NCBI RefSeq assembly: GCF_003573695.1
Contig: NC_039359.1
Span: 92,165,385 to 92,229,384 of the forward strand
Source: Papaver somniferum
Taxonomy: Eukaryota > Streptophyta > Magnoliopsida > Ranunculales > Papaveraceae
Length of the DNA stretch: 64,000 nucleotides
Direction: 5' to 3'
In this document: one piece after another, positions 34,241 through 46,639 of the stretch
How the letters are laid out: every line of letters begins with the position of its first letter
Numbering within the stretch: position 1 is the first letter of the stretch
Made by a program: the position numbers and the translations under genes
Notes under the pieces: model-generated
What the model saw: only the letters and a program-made list of their open reading frames with translations
The model's database searches: none
Told to the model about the DNA's origin: nothing

Positions 34241-35658
34241 GAACGATTTTTTGGACACCACTGTTGTTTTTTTTTTTTGGTTCATTGTTTTTTATTTTAG
34301 AAAGATATTTGAAGTAAAACTAAATCACCCATTATCTAAATATTTATAAAAATACCAAAATCATTCTTTTGATTAATTTTGTTTAATGATTAGTTAGTGT
34401 AATCCATGATTGATTAAGGTTAATTTTTTTTAAAGGTTGAATTATTGAGTGACTAAGGTAGTAGAAGAAGATGAAGAAATTTTTTATTTTGAGATGGGTG
34501 AATATGGAGGAAAAACATCCTTTGGGTTCCGAGGTATGTTTGTAACTTAGTTAATGTTGCAACAAATGGCCTAAAATATCTTCAAAATGAAAATTATAAC
34601 AAAAATTTTCAACTAGGTCAACATAGTTCGGTTATATTATACGAAGAACATATAACCGAACTTTCTGCAAATGCAGTTCGGTTAATAAATCCAAAATACA
34701 CATGGAACCGAACATGAACTTTAATGGAGTTTTTGTTTGTTCGTCTAACTGATGAAAAATCAAATGTAACTGAACTACGATGCTTGAGTATACAGAGTTT
34801 TTTTTCGATTCAGTCTTCTCGACCACTTTGTAACCGAACTTTAAACAACAGAGTTCGGTAGGTTCGGAAAATCTGCACGAACCAGTGATTCAGCCGAACT
34901 CTTAGTTTTTCCATGCACTTAAATTTTATAGGTTCAGCGTGATCGCAACATTTATAAAACACTGAAGAACTCATCGTTCAGTTAGCAAAAAAAATTGCGA
35001 CTTAACCGAATTCATTATATAGGTTTTCAGAATAGAGTTCGATTAGGAATTTATTTTTGCGATTTAACCGAACTCAACATTTGTCTATACAAAGAAGAGT
35101 TTGGGTTTGAATTTTTTTGTGACTCAACCGAACTCTGGCGTACGGTTAGGAACAAAAAAAAAATCTTATCCGAAGTGTTCTTCGTGTTCTTCATCTTTAA
35201 AAGTTCGGTTGTAAAACTAGGTTTTTTTTTGCAAATTATCCTAACCGAACTTACTACTGTAACTTCCATATTTGACCTATTTTGATGACTACTACTCAAA
35301 ATTTTAACCAAAAACGAATTAGAAGTAAGGTTTGTGGGAAAATACTTATGGACGGGTTTGTTTACAAAGGATCGATTAATCGACGATGAAAATTCAATGG
35401 ATCGACGATGATAAAAAATTTATGATTTTGATTGGATTTGTATATGATCATGTTTAGATGATCATAAATTGATGAGGAAGAGAAGAAGAAAAATTGTAGA
35501 ATATAGGAAGAAGAAATTGTAGATTAGTTATGATTTTAATTAGGTTAAAGGGTAAACTAGTCATCTCTACCTTTTAGGACACCCATTACAACTATATGGA
35601 AGGTGGCCTAAAAAAATCATGGTACCCCAAAAACACAATGGTGCATAAAAAATCGTTC
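34241..35658. mobile_element. TIR element D with an internal GTTCGGTT array
   Basis: 1418 bp. The left end is GAACGATTTTTTGGACACCA, and the right end read on the minus strand is GAACGATTTTTTATGCACCA; a looser repeat continues for about 50 bp. TTTTATAT (34233-34240) and CTTTATAT (35659-35666) are an 8-bp duplication with one mismatch. After the array come CGATTAATCGACGATGAAAA (about 35371) and GAGGAAGAGAAGAAGAA, matching the same blocks in B. No protein is encoded. Confidence 0.85.
34626..35250. repeat. Array of 35-38-bp inverted-pair units, arm GTTCGGTT/AACCGAAC
   Basis: Units: 34626-34661 (36), 34676-34713 (38), 34739-34775 (37), 34803-34839 (37), 34862-34899 (38), 34932-34967 (36), 34976-35012 (37), 35037-35073 (37), 35099-35134 (36), 35141-35175 (35), and a longer last one, 35203-35250 (48). 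Arms are often GTTCGGTTA and TAACCGAAC; several carry one or two changes. Confidence 0.9.
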
Positions 35659-36759
35659 CTTTATATCCACTTTTTTTTTTGTAAAATGAAACCTAACACA
35701 AATGTGAAATTTGATAAAAAAAAAAATTGGATTTGGTGTTTATGGTTGGTTTTTTTTTTTTTTTTTTTTTGTAACCAGAAATTTATTAGCAAGCTAAGTA
35801 GGCTTTACATGTTTAGGGAAAGCCCTCCCCCTAATATCCTCCTTCAATATAGAACCTAAATAACTAGGAGGATAGTCAACCCAAAAGTCAGTTAAACACT
35901 CATTGGCTTCCTTTTAAGCTAACACATCTGCAACACCATTACCTCCATGATACTTGTGTACAAAGACTACAAAATTACAAGTACAAACCAAATGTTGAAC
36001 CTCTAGTAAGATGTTTACAAAATACCAAGGAGCAGTTATTTCTCCCTTACGTAAACTTATGATATATTGGGAATCACTCTCTATAATGAGATTTTGCAAT
36101 TGAAGCATGTGAGCTAGCTGTAATCCTTTCTTGACTGCCCATAACTCAACCATGTTGTTTCCATTCTTAAAGAGGTGTTGTGAGAAGCCTATAAATAAAT
36201 TGCCTCTTGGGTCTCTGAAGACTCCCCCCATACCTGCAAAACCATCACGATTAGAAGCCCCATCAACATTCAACTTTATATAGTGAAGTGGGGGGCAGTC
36301 CCATCTGATGAAACATTCAACTCGATTCACTGGATAAGTAGTAGAGGTATTAACAGTGGTAAATTCAATCGCTTTTTTATAAGCAGTAGAAAGAATGGAA
36401 GACTCAAGCCACGTATCGTTGTGAAATAGTACTCGATTGCGAGCTAACCAAAGCTTCCATAAAATGAAAGGAAACGAACAACCTACTAGATAGGGTTTAT
36501 GAGGTGGATATAGTGATGCATGATCCATAAGCCACTAAATACCAACAAGAGTATGATTAGTATGAATCCCCCACCATTGTATGCATAAGTCCCGAACTTT
36601 GGAAACCTGAGGGAAGTCTTTAAAAGCATGATCAATAGTTTCAACTGAAGTATGACACAAAGGGAAAATATCAGTAATATGCATTCCCCTTCGAACCAAT
36701 GAAGCATGAACCAAGGTTTTCATACAGGCTAAAACCCATAAGAGTGACGCAATTGAGGA

Positions 36760-39540
36760 TGAAAAGGCGAGGATACCCAAATATACCTCAAGCTAAAACT
36801 TTTCCTACCTACAAGTCCTATCTCCGAAAGTGATTGTCTATGGACTGAGTCGAGACAATACAACTAATCGGCTCAAACTTCGTATGATCTTCTATGGATA
36901 CGAGATCGAGATAATACAACAACGAAGTATGTTTACTTGATAAAAAAGTTCGGACTTAACCAAACAAAATAGGATTGCTTATCAAGTAAATAGGAATTAA
37001 CGTTTGTGTAATTTACTTTAATTATAATAAAACAATTATACTGCGGAAATATAAAGTAAATGACACATCAAGATTTTGTTAACGAGGAAACCGAAAATAC
37101 AGAAAAACCCCGGGACCTTGTCCAGAATTGAATACTCTCAGGATTAAGCCACTACACAAAAATAAGCCAACTTCGTATAGCTGAGACCAAGCAACTAAAC
37201 CTATAGTTTACCTAGTTCCGTCTGTATTCCCACGCCTCCAACTTATGAATAAGTCACGTACTTGGAACAATTCCTTTGGTTCGTATTCCAAACAGTAAAT
37301 GAACAACAAATCTCTTTGGTATCAACTCTATACAACCAAGTGATGTGAGTTAGACAAAGGCTCTTCTGTTTATCTCAAATAAACTCCTTCGTCAGGTTCT
37401 TAGATCTATCTTATATTCAACTGCCAAAGTAATTGTTAAGATTTTTCAATCAACACTTTTAATCACAAAGAATTGTATTGATTCCGATATACACAACTAA
37501 TCAATCCAATCTACCACAAGGATAAACCGATTATAGTTAGATCCTCTTATAACGAAACAAATATTGTGTACACCAAAGATTATGAACCCTAATAAGAAAT
37601 ATTCAATATCTTCTTTGTCTTGAAATCTTCTTAGATCTTCAATAAACACATGCACACAACAACTTGAATCTCTTGTGATCAATCACGCACAGAACGGAGT
37701 CTGTTAATAATGGATTATCACAAGATCGTCTTTAGAACTAACAACAGTCTAAAGATCCCTGTTGAAACTTCGATATAGTTTGAGTGAATCTTATATCAGA
37801 AGAGAATATTCTCAAGCATAAACAAACTAGGTGCAATCAAAGTTCAACCAACGTTAGTCAATCAAATCAATCGATAACACAAGATAAACCGCAATTATGT
37901 AGTTTCCACCAACGATACTCGTAGAGCTTCTTAATCCCAAAGAAGAATTTAAACTGAGCGACCGTAAGAGATCTCGCCTAATTAGGTTACTCTCCTCTCT
38001 GAATAGGCGGCTACACCAGTAACAACACAACCGAGGAAGTTTGCTGTCACGAAGGATTAGTTTGCTAGAAATGCAAACTTCAAGTATTTATAAACAAGGA
38101 AGTTTGGACACCAAGGAATTTCCAAAACCGAAAATATTCTCAAAGATATCCAATATATTCCAAATTCGGTTTCCATAATTCCTGGAAATGCTCTGTCCAA
38201 AATAATGACCGAAAATCTCTTTGGAAAATCTCAACTAGTAAATGCACATTACTAATTCTCATTTTCCTAAAATAAAATTAACAACCTTAAATAAAAGATT
38301 CTTAACTTATTTATATGTCGATCCTGGGATTTTCTTCCTGTAGCTATTAAGGAATAACTTTGAACAATAAAAGATAAACATTACTGTACGTGTTCAAAGT
38401 ATGTCGACATCCTTACTTTGTAAGTCATCTTTCATACTTACAACCTTGAAACCGGTTTGCTACACTTCCGAAAAAGTTTAGAATTAGTTCATTTGAGTTT
38501 CAAGAACTATGTGATTGATAAAGAACACTCAATCACAAATCATGGGTTTAACGGTTCTACCAAAACAAGTTTCGGTTCTACCTCCATGTGAGTACTGTGC
38601 ATAGTCACACTAGCTTTCCAAAATTTTGTTGAATAGGTACTAGGATCGATTCCCCACATATATATGGTATCTAACTCATATGTGTTGCACATGTCCAAAG
38701 GATCGGTTCCCCTTTGCCTAAAGACGTGTTGCACATGTCCATAGGATCGGTTCCCCTTTCTGCTACAAACTTGCTGCACCTCATACAAGGATCGATTCCC
38801 CTTTGTGATGTGTTGCACCTCTTCATAGGATCGGTTCCCCTTTACCCATATTCGGTCAAACAAATCACAAACTCGATCATACCATCTCAGGTGATTACTT
38901 AAAATCGGTTTCACTAATAAAAGTCATACCAATACATAAATCAGGTCTTTGTGAATAGTTTTACCAATAACACAAACAAGTCGTGATGTTCACAAGATAT
39001 GCAATGAATAACAATCCCAATAACGCCTGGAGATTTCCTTTTCGATTCATAAACAAGTTTATGAACTCACTTCCTTAAAAAACATGTAATACATTGTTTC
39101 CTATGATCAAATCCTCACCTCATACCCATACATAATCACAATAGCATTTGAACGATTATGTCGATGTCTTATCTACAAAGTTTAATGGTTAAGCAATAAA
39201 CTTCATATTGTATTCCTTAATACTATGTCTATCTGGAGTGTTCATGCTTCGCAGTTCCGTTTTCAATATGCACGACTTGAAAGATACATTAGGGAATGAA
39301 ACAGTTCAAGTCAAATATCACTAACCTCAAGTGGAAGGATGATGTTGTCGTTGTAGCTTCTTACTTCTTCACTTCTTCAAGTCTTCGCAATACTTGTAAT
39401 GTCTCATATCCTAATACTTTGAAGCTAACCTATACGAAGTTGACTCTAGTACATAATCAAGCGACTCTTAAAATGAGTTTTGATTCACTAAAATATGACA
39501 TATCAATGCTTGGTGGGTTCAACCGAGCTATGCTCTAATA
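36760..39540 (-). mobile_element. Solo LTR no. 1 of the TGTTAGAGCA family
   Basis: 2781 bp, reading TATTAGAGCATAGCTCGG at its start on the minus strand and ending ...CTTTTCA. It is flanked by the perfect 5-bp duplication GAGGA (36755-36759; 39541-39545). The LINE frame joins across it (WKLSFHP then QLRHS/SSIASLLW). The GTTAACGAGGAAACC block lies at 37078-37092. No internal domain remains. Confidence 0.92.
38643..38843 (-). repeat. GGATCGGTTCCCCTTT array in solo LTR no. 1
   Basis: Five copies at 38643, 38700, 38744, 38789 and 38828, spaced 39-57 bp, several preceded by TGTTGCAC(A/C) or CATGTCC. Other LTRs of this family have a different motif in their arrays. Confidence 0.9.
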
Positions 39541-40063
39541 GAGGATGAAAACTTAGTTTCCAAAGAGACACCCACTTTGAGTTATGTTCAAATAAACCAA
39601 AGTTTTCCTTACACAAATAATTGTAAGCACTTTTCACTGTTACATGTCCACTTTTATATTCACCCCAAACTTGTTTATCCTTAACTGGTATAAGAGTAGT
39701 AATGGGGATAACCTTAATTTGGTCAATTGAGGGAGCTGGTAGCAGCTGCTGAATTTGACTTAGATCCCACTCTCCAGTAGACAGATCCATCAAGTCGCGA
39801 ACTTTCAGATGTTGAATATGAACCGGAACAAAATCCACCAATAAATGCAATGGAACTTTTCCTAACCATAAGTAATCCCACACATTAACCTGACTACCTG
39901 AACCAATACACCATTTAAGACTGGTCTTAAGGATTTCTCTGCACCTAACAATACTCGTACAACACCAAGAGCTAGTCTTAGTAGGAGAGCAACTCCATAT
40001 ACCATCATCACCTCCATACTTAGCAGTCATCAGCTGAGTGACTAAATTGGTGGGGTTCACGCA

Positions 40064-41335
40064 AACTGACGAGGTGTCAACTCACAAATAATATTTGTTT
40101 ACTTCTCTTTACACTAGCAAGTAATATAATGGAAGCAGGTTCGTCCCAAGAAAGAGTTGAGTCTAAAGTTGTCACTTTAATTTATGAATGCGATTAATGC
40201 AAATACAAATATAAATGCAAATATAAGGAATGAGAATGATCAATGACTCTTTCTTGGTCACAGAACATGAATCTTATTGAGATAGCTATGTTTCTGTAAT
40301 ATACCCATTACTTATAACCTTAGAATAATTAATACACTCAACTATTCCGTTATTATCTTCTAAATTCACCGTATACGGAAGTGCTCGACTAGCGGATTCT
40401 ACTTGTCAAGTTTCCTAGAAGTACGCTCTCTAGGTGTGACTTAAACAAATGCTTTAAGTTTTATGAGATAAGTTTATTCCTAGTAATAAAATAAAAAGCA
40501 TGAATTACTTACTAGTGTCATTCAATACATATGGATACTTAACAAAATCTCATCGTCAATCCCCACATATTACTACTTGTACTCGGAACATGTAAACAAT
40601 TGCGGGTCGAAGAGTTCTCGAATTAGCTAGAGAATTATGAACTCACCTTCTAATTTTTAACTTAAACAATTCATATAAGCAATATCGGCACAATAGAGAA
40701 TGAACAATAACAAGATAATTGCAAAAAATCATTAGTTTAAATATCAATTCGAATTTCAAGTTCGGACGTCGAAATCGTCCCTAATCAAGATGCTTAGCTA
40801 CTGGAGTTCATAATGACTAACAAGCAAAACAACAAACTGCAAACAAAACTAAAAGGAATTTCAAACCAGTGACACAAAATGTTCAGCTCTTAAAATGACG
40901 TAGTGGTGTCATTCCAGCCTTCCTTCCCTTTTCAGGGAAAGAAAATCCAGTACGGTGATGGTCTGGATGGAGAACTATGGATGTCACTTGTTGTTAATAT
41001 GTCTGACAGGTAGTCTGTTGCAGCGTGAAGGTGGGGAGAAGGTATTTTTGATGGATCGTGCAGGTGCTGGTGCAGGTGGACTGGTGGGTAGATGGATTGC
41101 AACTGCTGTTATTGATGTTGTAGATGATATGCAAGTGGCTATGAAGGTTGGTGGATGTATGCAAGTGCAGTGCAGGTGGTGTGGATGCATAATGATGGAG
41201 ATGCAGGTGGTGGAATGCGATGAAGGTGATGTGCAAGTGATTATGGAACTGCGAACTGATTGTGACGGATGTACACATTTGATGTAGGTGGTATGATGTA
41301 TGCAGATGATATGCAGGTGGATGGAGATTGTAAGC
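40064..41335. repeat. LTR fragment related to 16848 solo LTR, with GTG/ATG-rich tract
   Basis: Begins TGACGAGGTGTCAACTCAC and follows the order of motifs in the 16848 LTR (AAGTAATATAATGG, AGGTTCGTCCCA, AAGTACGCTCTC) but lacks its ATGCACTTATCA end. From about 40955 it becomes a cryptic simple repeat of GGTGGATGCAGG-like words. The 110-codon frame across that tract is a product of its composition, not a gene. Confidence 0.65.
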
Positions 41336-41339
41336 GAGG

Positions 41340-43249
41340 CTTCAAAACCTAAATTCTTATTGGGAAAACCTTCGTATGGAAGATGAAGAATCTTTTGATG
41401 AGTTTAATCACAAAGTTTCTGAAATCGTTATGTATCCTTTGCAATGGGTAAGACTATTCCTGAAAAGGACATTGTGATGAAGATTCTCAGATCTCTGCCA
41501 TCCAGGTATGATTCTAAGAAGCATGCCATCGTTGAAGGAAATAACCTCGCAATGCTTTCCATAAATACACTGGTTGGGAAGTTAAATATCTTTGATCATG
41601 AGCATACATCCAAATCTGATAAAAGCACAAAAGAACACTAAATTACTTGATAAAAGTAAAAGTGTTTGTATCTCTTAAGATGATCTTTCTGAGACTGATT
41701 CATCAGATGAAGATCTTGACAAGTGAGTCTCGTTGATCACAAGACAATTTAGGGATCTTCTTTTGAAGAGAAGTAGACAGTTCTCCAGAGATAAACCCAG
41801 GTCATCAGATAAACCCCATAATCGTGTTCCTTCTAAAAACAAGGATAATGATGAATGACAGGGATATGCCTCAGTTCTTTAAGTGTAAAGGTTTTGGTCA
41901 TTTTGAAAATGAGTGTCCAAATCGGAAAAAATACACTGGGAACAAAGGTCTTGCAAGAACTCATGATGAAATGTCTGATAACTAGGATTCTAATGAAGAC
42001 GAAAAGTCAAGTGTTGCACTTCTTGGTGAAAATATTAAGTTTTATAACTGTAGAAATACATACATCAATCTTGATATATTTTCAGAAGAAAACTCAACCA
42101 ATCTGGAAGAAAAAATTGACCTTTCCGTTGGAAACTATTTGTCTAATCTTTCAGGTTCTACTATGTGTCTAGCAGCCTGCACATCTCGGGTACCTGAATC
42201 ATATTCCAGGTTGACATGCTCCTACTGTTCGCTCAAGGGACGTGAACTTTCAAAGTGTTTCAAGTATAAACACAAATTGGGGAATGCCAACAAACTTCAG
42301 CGAAGAGAAAATCGATTAGCAAACAAGCTCAAACTTGTTCAAAAGACAACTGAGGTATGTATGATTTTATCTTCGTCAAAGAAGTTAGTTTCCAAGGATA
42401 AGACTAGACCACTGAAGGAGAAAGTATGGTCTAAACTTTCTGAGATAAAGGGTTCTATGAATTCCTTTCAAATAGGTTATGGTGGACACATTGTTGTTCA
42501 CCACAGCACAAGTTTATTGTGTTTTTTGGTGCATCTTGTCTCATGTGCCTGATCAAAAGAGACAAGATTATGCACACCTCGGGCTTTAGAGAAAAATTTT
42601 GTTAATTGTTTTTTTTCTCTTTTTTAGCTTTGCTGCGTTTTTTCAAGTTTGGAATTCTTCCATATCTAATTGATTTTGGAAAGGACTTATCTAGTCTTTC
42701 AATAAAAGAGGGTTATTCTCGACAATTCTACCCTTCATAGGGTTGTGAGTTGCGCGTGTACGAACCTGTGTTTAAAGGTTTCGTAACCCTACATTCATTT
42801 TTCCTTCTCTGATACTCTTTTTGTCTTAAGACTGCTTGTTGAGTTTGGATTGTGAAGTCCTCTCACAAAACCGTATGCATATGGATACTCAAAGCATCAT
42901 GTCTTCTGATAGAAAAGATGTCAATATGATTGTTAATCCATCAATCACGAAGGAAAAAGAAAAATCTCTGTTACCTCTGACTTTGAAAAGAAAAAGAAGG
43001 AATGTGAGGAAGCCAACAACTGTTCTTTCTAATTCACAAAAGTTTTCTGAAGTTCTTGAAGAGTTCAAGGAAACAAGGAAGGAGATTCATCAAATAAAGG
43101 CTTTTGTTATGAGAACTCTTGAAATTCAGAAGGCCCTGGTTCGATATCATCAGCCGAGAAGGTTTGTTGGAATTGACTCATTTCTTCACGAACCTTATGT
43201 TCCAACGGCTGTTGACAACAAGGAGTATGGGGATGATAAAGAATTTTTA
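41340..43249 (+). pseudogene. Ty1/copia gag relic and adjoining ORF
   Basis: UBN2-type gag text: EDEESFDEFNHKVSEIV, then GKTIPEKDIVMKILRSLPSR and NNLAMLSINTLVGKLNIF, then a linker SETDSSDEDLDK and a zinc knuckle with its first Cys changed (QFFKCKGFGHFENECPNRKK, about 41865). Open text to 42552 follows (CSYCSLKGRELSKCFKYKHK). A later frame at 42836-43264 gives a charged, coiled segment (FSEVLEEFKETRKEIHQIKA). The sequence then joins the 43250 repeat abruptly. It may be the gag partner of the TGTTAGAGCA family, but no LTR links them here. Confidence 0.75.
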
Positions 43250-44615
43250 GCATATCCAATATAATTGTATCTCTATATATTTGATCTATTAAATCCATGA
43301 GGAATATTGATTTGAATTTATGTTGTAGAAGTTATATCTTGGATCTATTAAATCCATGGGGAAATTTAATTTGAATTTATGATGTAGAAGTTATATCTTG
43401 GATCTATTAAATCCATTTGGAAATTGATTTGAATCTATGATTACATTTTGTATTTTGTGTATACGTTTGTGCCTGGATTCATAATCAATCACGTGGTTTG
43501 GTTTTTCTAATGTATGTATATGTTTGTGCTGGGTTTGATTTCGTGATAATAGTCCGCCGCCTGGAATCCTCTGAAAAAAAGAGGACAAGGAAAAGAATGT
43601 TAGCGTGCTTCAATCCATAGAAGTGGCGACCCGTCCCGATCCGATCCAACTCGTCCAAGTTCAACCCAACTCGGAACGGTTCAACCAACATGTCATGTCC
43701 TATTCTCCAGTCATCGCCTGTCCTGGTTTTTGAATGTGCGCGACAATCGTTGTTCCGGTCTTGTGTATATGTGGTGGGAACCAAAGGTTGAGGTATGTAA
43801 TTTACGTAATTTTGAATACTTGTTGGGCTTATGTATTTGTTTCTGGAATATGCTTCGTTATGTTCTTTTTGTCTTAAGATAAGTCCACACTGTACAAACG
43901 GTCAATTTGAACTATGACTGTTGATTTCGATCATTAAGAATTTTGGTTTTGTTGTTATTTTGAATATGATATTGGATGTAGTTGAATGATGTTTTTCTTT
44001 TGTTCAATTGGTTGTACCAACTCGATTCCATTGTATTCATTTGGGCTTAGAAGTACTTGAGCACCATTATTGGATACTTGATATTTTTTCCCCAAATTTG
44101 AATGTGATGTGGGATGTAATCCATTTGCTGGCATAATGAAATATGTGCAGAAGGACATGTATCATTAGACAAAGATGTACTTTTGTCTTCGGTAGTAATA
44201 ACTCAAACACACAAGTATCAACCGAACATGGGATCAGCTAAAATGTAATTCTAGCTGATGAGAATGTAATTCTGGCAAAGTGACCCATGCAAGTGGATAT
44301 CATATGGAAACTCACCGTGATGAGAATATAATTGACTACATCATTTATAGCCTCTAATGTATTTATAAGGAAACATATTTTAGAGAAAATAATGAGTTAA
44401 TACTAGTGAAATGTAAATCACCATAGTATTTGGATTATTGAATCCATATCGACTTCGACGATCAAATATTGGTAATTGACTCATACAGGCTTTGACATAA
44501 ACATAACGGCACTTCGGTTGTTGAATGATGTTTTGTTTTGAAAGGACTCTCACAAACATAACTTTATTTGAGTGAACGATACAATGGGAAAAAGATTGAC
44601 AGAATGCAAAGTGGC
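43250..44615 (+). repeat. Copia interior segment, copy 2 (matches 21523-22905)
   Basis: Same 1.37 kb as in the copia element, without its LTRs. Both edges are abrupt, so this is a fragment that was moved or left behind. After it, GCACTTTGGTTGCTGAATGA repeats a line seen 110 bp earlier. Confidence 0.9.
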
Positions 44616-45353
44616 GGCACTTTGGTTGCTGAATGATGTTTTGTTTATATCAGTGTTACTTGCACCTTCAACTATATCAAGATCTTCGTCTGATCATCAC
44701 TAAAATTATGAAGAAAATCATCATCAGATTGTTGCCAAAAAGGTATGGATGCCTAGCTTTCTCTAGAAAAGTAAAATAAGATTTATCCCGATGAACCCGA
44801 GAATTCATACGATATTGAGTATTGAGTAGGATTAACAACATCAACATATACTCCCTTAGAAATTAAGTTTGGATTGACATGATTGATCACAGTTGCAGAA
44901 GAATTTGGATCCGGAGGACGACCTCCTGTATGAGGGAGCTCATTTCCATGAAATCGCCTTCGTGGACAGTTTCCAAGACACTCATTCCGCAAGTCGGTTT
45001 TGTCTGGTTAGTCTTTTTCACTGGAAAAATTGTCCCTCCCTTTTAGTCCAATTAGTATACTCTCTATGTATTTTATTTTTTTCAGGGGTGTAATTAGAAA
45101 GCAAACAAGAATATAATATATCTAAAAATCCGTGCCTTGTAATTTTACAAAATCTTGTTGGGAAGACATTTTAGAGATCTACACTATGACTACAAACAAC
45201 AATATCAAATTTAGAGCTTTTACGAAATATTCAGAGGTTTTTATCCTTTTATGCACAATTTTCGAAAATTGAATGCATAATCATTATAGATACCACCACA
45301 AAGAATGCATGACACATTATGAAACCATATTTTGGTTTATGCATGATGTGCAC
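44616..45353. other. No gene supported; partial 138-bp-spaced repeat
   Basis: Short open frames only. GAAAATTGAATGCATA..CATTAT and the following ACCATATTTT.GTTTATGCAT occur at 45264-45345 and again about 138 bp later (45401-45462). Confidence 0.5.
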
Positions 45354-45700
45354 CCTCCGTTTCAGGAATAATGATACTTTCATGTTAGGCACAATCTTTG
45401 AAAATTGAATGCATAGCCATTATGCATACCACTAAGGACAACCATATTTTCGTTTATGCATCGACTAACTTTCTGTTTTAGGAAATATGATACTTTCACT
45501 CCGTTTCAGGAAAAAAAAAGTGATACTCCACTCTGTTTCAGAAAAAGAGGTACTTTTACTTCGTTTCAGGAAAAATGATATTTTCACCTTTTCAATTTCT
45601 CTCTGTTTCAAGAAAAGTGATACTTTTACTTTTTTAGTTTGGCCTAGTTGTAGGCAAAACTGAAACTTTGAAAATATCAATTTTCCTAAAACGGAAGTAG
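45354..45700. mobile_element. Stowaway-type (Tc1/Mariner) MITE cluster
   Basis: The terminus CCCTCCGTTTCAGGAATAAT (45354) and the opposite end, read on the minus strand, CTACTTCCGTTTTAGGAAAA (near 45700), match the plant Stowaway end CTCCCTCCGTTTCA. Between them CYSYGTTTCAGGAAAA.TGAT recurs at about 45500, 45534, 45560 and 45602, as if several copies had inserted into one another. Confidence 0.7.
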
Positions 45701-45787
45701 TATATGCCTACCATGCGGAAATTGTAATTTGTTCCGCTTTTATTCGTTCAACGCTCCCCACCGTGGCAGCGATGTTCTAGTTTAGGA

Positions 45788-46439
45788 CCTAGTTAGTAAT
45801 TCGGCGTATCATTCGCTAATTTTTCCGTATCATTCGTTCCAGTATAATACGGCTGAATTACTCCACTCCCGTACCTAGTACAGATATTAGACCTCTTATT
45901 AATTCGGCGTATCATTCGCAAATTTTTCCGTATCGTCCTGTTACCTACAAATCCAACCTACAACCACTGCACCAGTTGTGTATTGATGCCATAGTTAGGT
46001 ACATTAAATATATATAAAAATAATTAACATACCGGATTTTTTTCTCAAAGAATATACCATGTGAGAGGGATGGTGGGACCCACTCCTATCCGATGCTGGG
46101 GACGCGGGTTTATGTCTGTGAGATCCTCTCACGGTGTATCCTTCAAGATAAAATCTCGGTCAACCTAGAATCACTCAAATATATATTGTATTTTAGATCA
46201 CAAATCATTCCCCTCCACACTTAAAACATATTATTTATTAATTAATGATTGTCGTATTTTCCATACCGAACTCAGACTAGTAAAACGAATTATGCACGTA
46301 TATATCACGTTCCATACTACTTCCAAATCACGATTCGTTGATAGAATTTTTTGGACCGAATTTGATTTTTTACGAATCCATATAATACTCGTACCTTTGC
46401 CATTCCGTACGTGTGTCGTATCCCGAATTGCCAACTAAG
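45788..46439. mobile_element. Short TIR element with 8-bp target duplication
   Basis: GTTTAGGA lies at 45780-45787 and 46440-46447. The left end CCTAGTTAGTAATTCGGCGT pairs with the right end read on the minus strand, CTTAGTTGGCAATTCGGGAT. TTCGGCGTATCATTCGC recurs twice (45799 and 45901). Non-coding; the TSD length suggests hAT. Confidence 0.72.
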
Positions 46440-46639
46440 GTTTAGGATGGTTAATAAGATTCCGTTAGACTGGGAAAGGCTAACTAGATTCTGATTAACA
46501 AGGAAAGGGTAAATTATGGGAGAGAAAAAATCAAAATTTTTAATTGGGAAAAACAAAAGGCATCTTACCATTTCTCCGCATGGACTCATCCAGATTTTTC
46601 CCACATCAAAAAAATTATCTGTGGTGCAGAGGTGCTTAA

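Larger units (their letters stand above)
35751..40063 (-). mobile_element. L1-type LINE, split by a solo LTR
   Basis: On the minus strand the 5' piece (40060-39546) reads ILKTSLKWCIGSGSQVNVWD, YLWLGKVPLHLL and VKSAYNYL, the region after LINE reverse transcriptase. The solo LTR 36760-39540 then intervenes. The 3' piece (36754-35914) has a zinc-ribbon stretch (ASLVRRGMHITDIFPLCHTS) and a well-kept RNase H domain (IKLNVDGASNRDGFAGMGGV, MVELWAVKKGLQLA, LIIESDSQYIISLRKG, GNGVADVLA). A T-run at 35751-35770 is its poly-A tail. The 5' end is truncated at about 40063, where an LTR fragment begins. Confidence 0.93.

Noticed and set aside
40955..41287. 110-codon ORF and its minus-strand His/Thr-rich frames
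   Set aside because: These are translations of a GGTGGATG-like cryptic simple repeat; several frames are open for the same reason.
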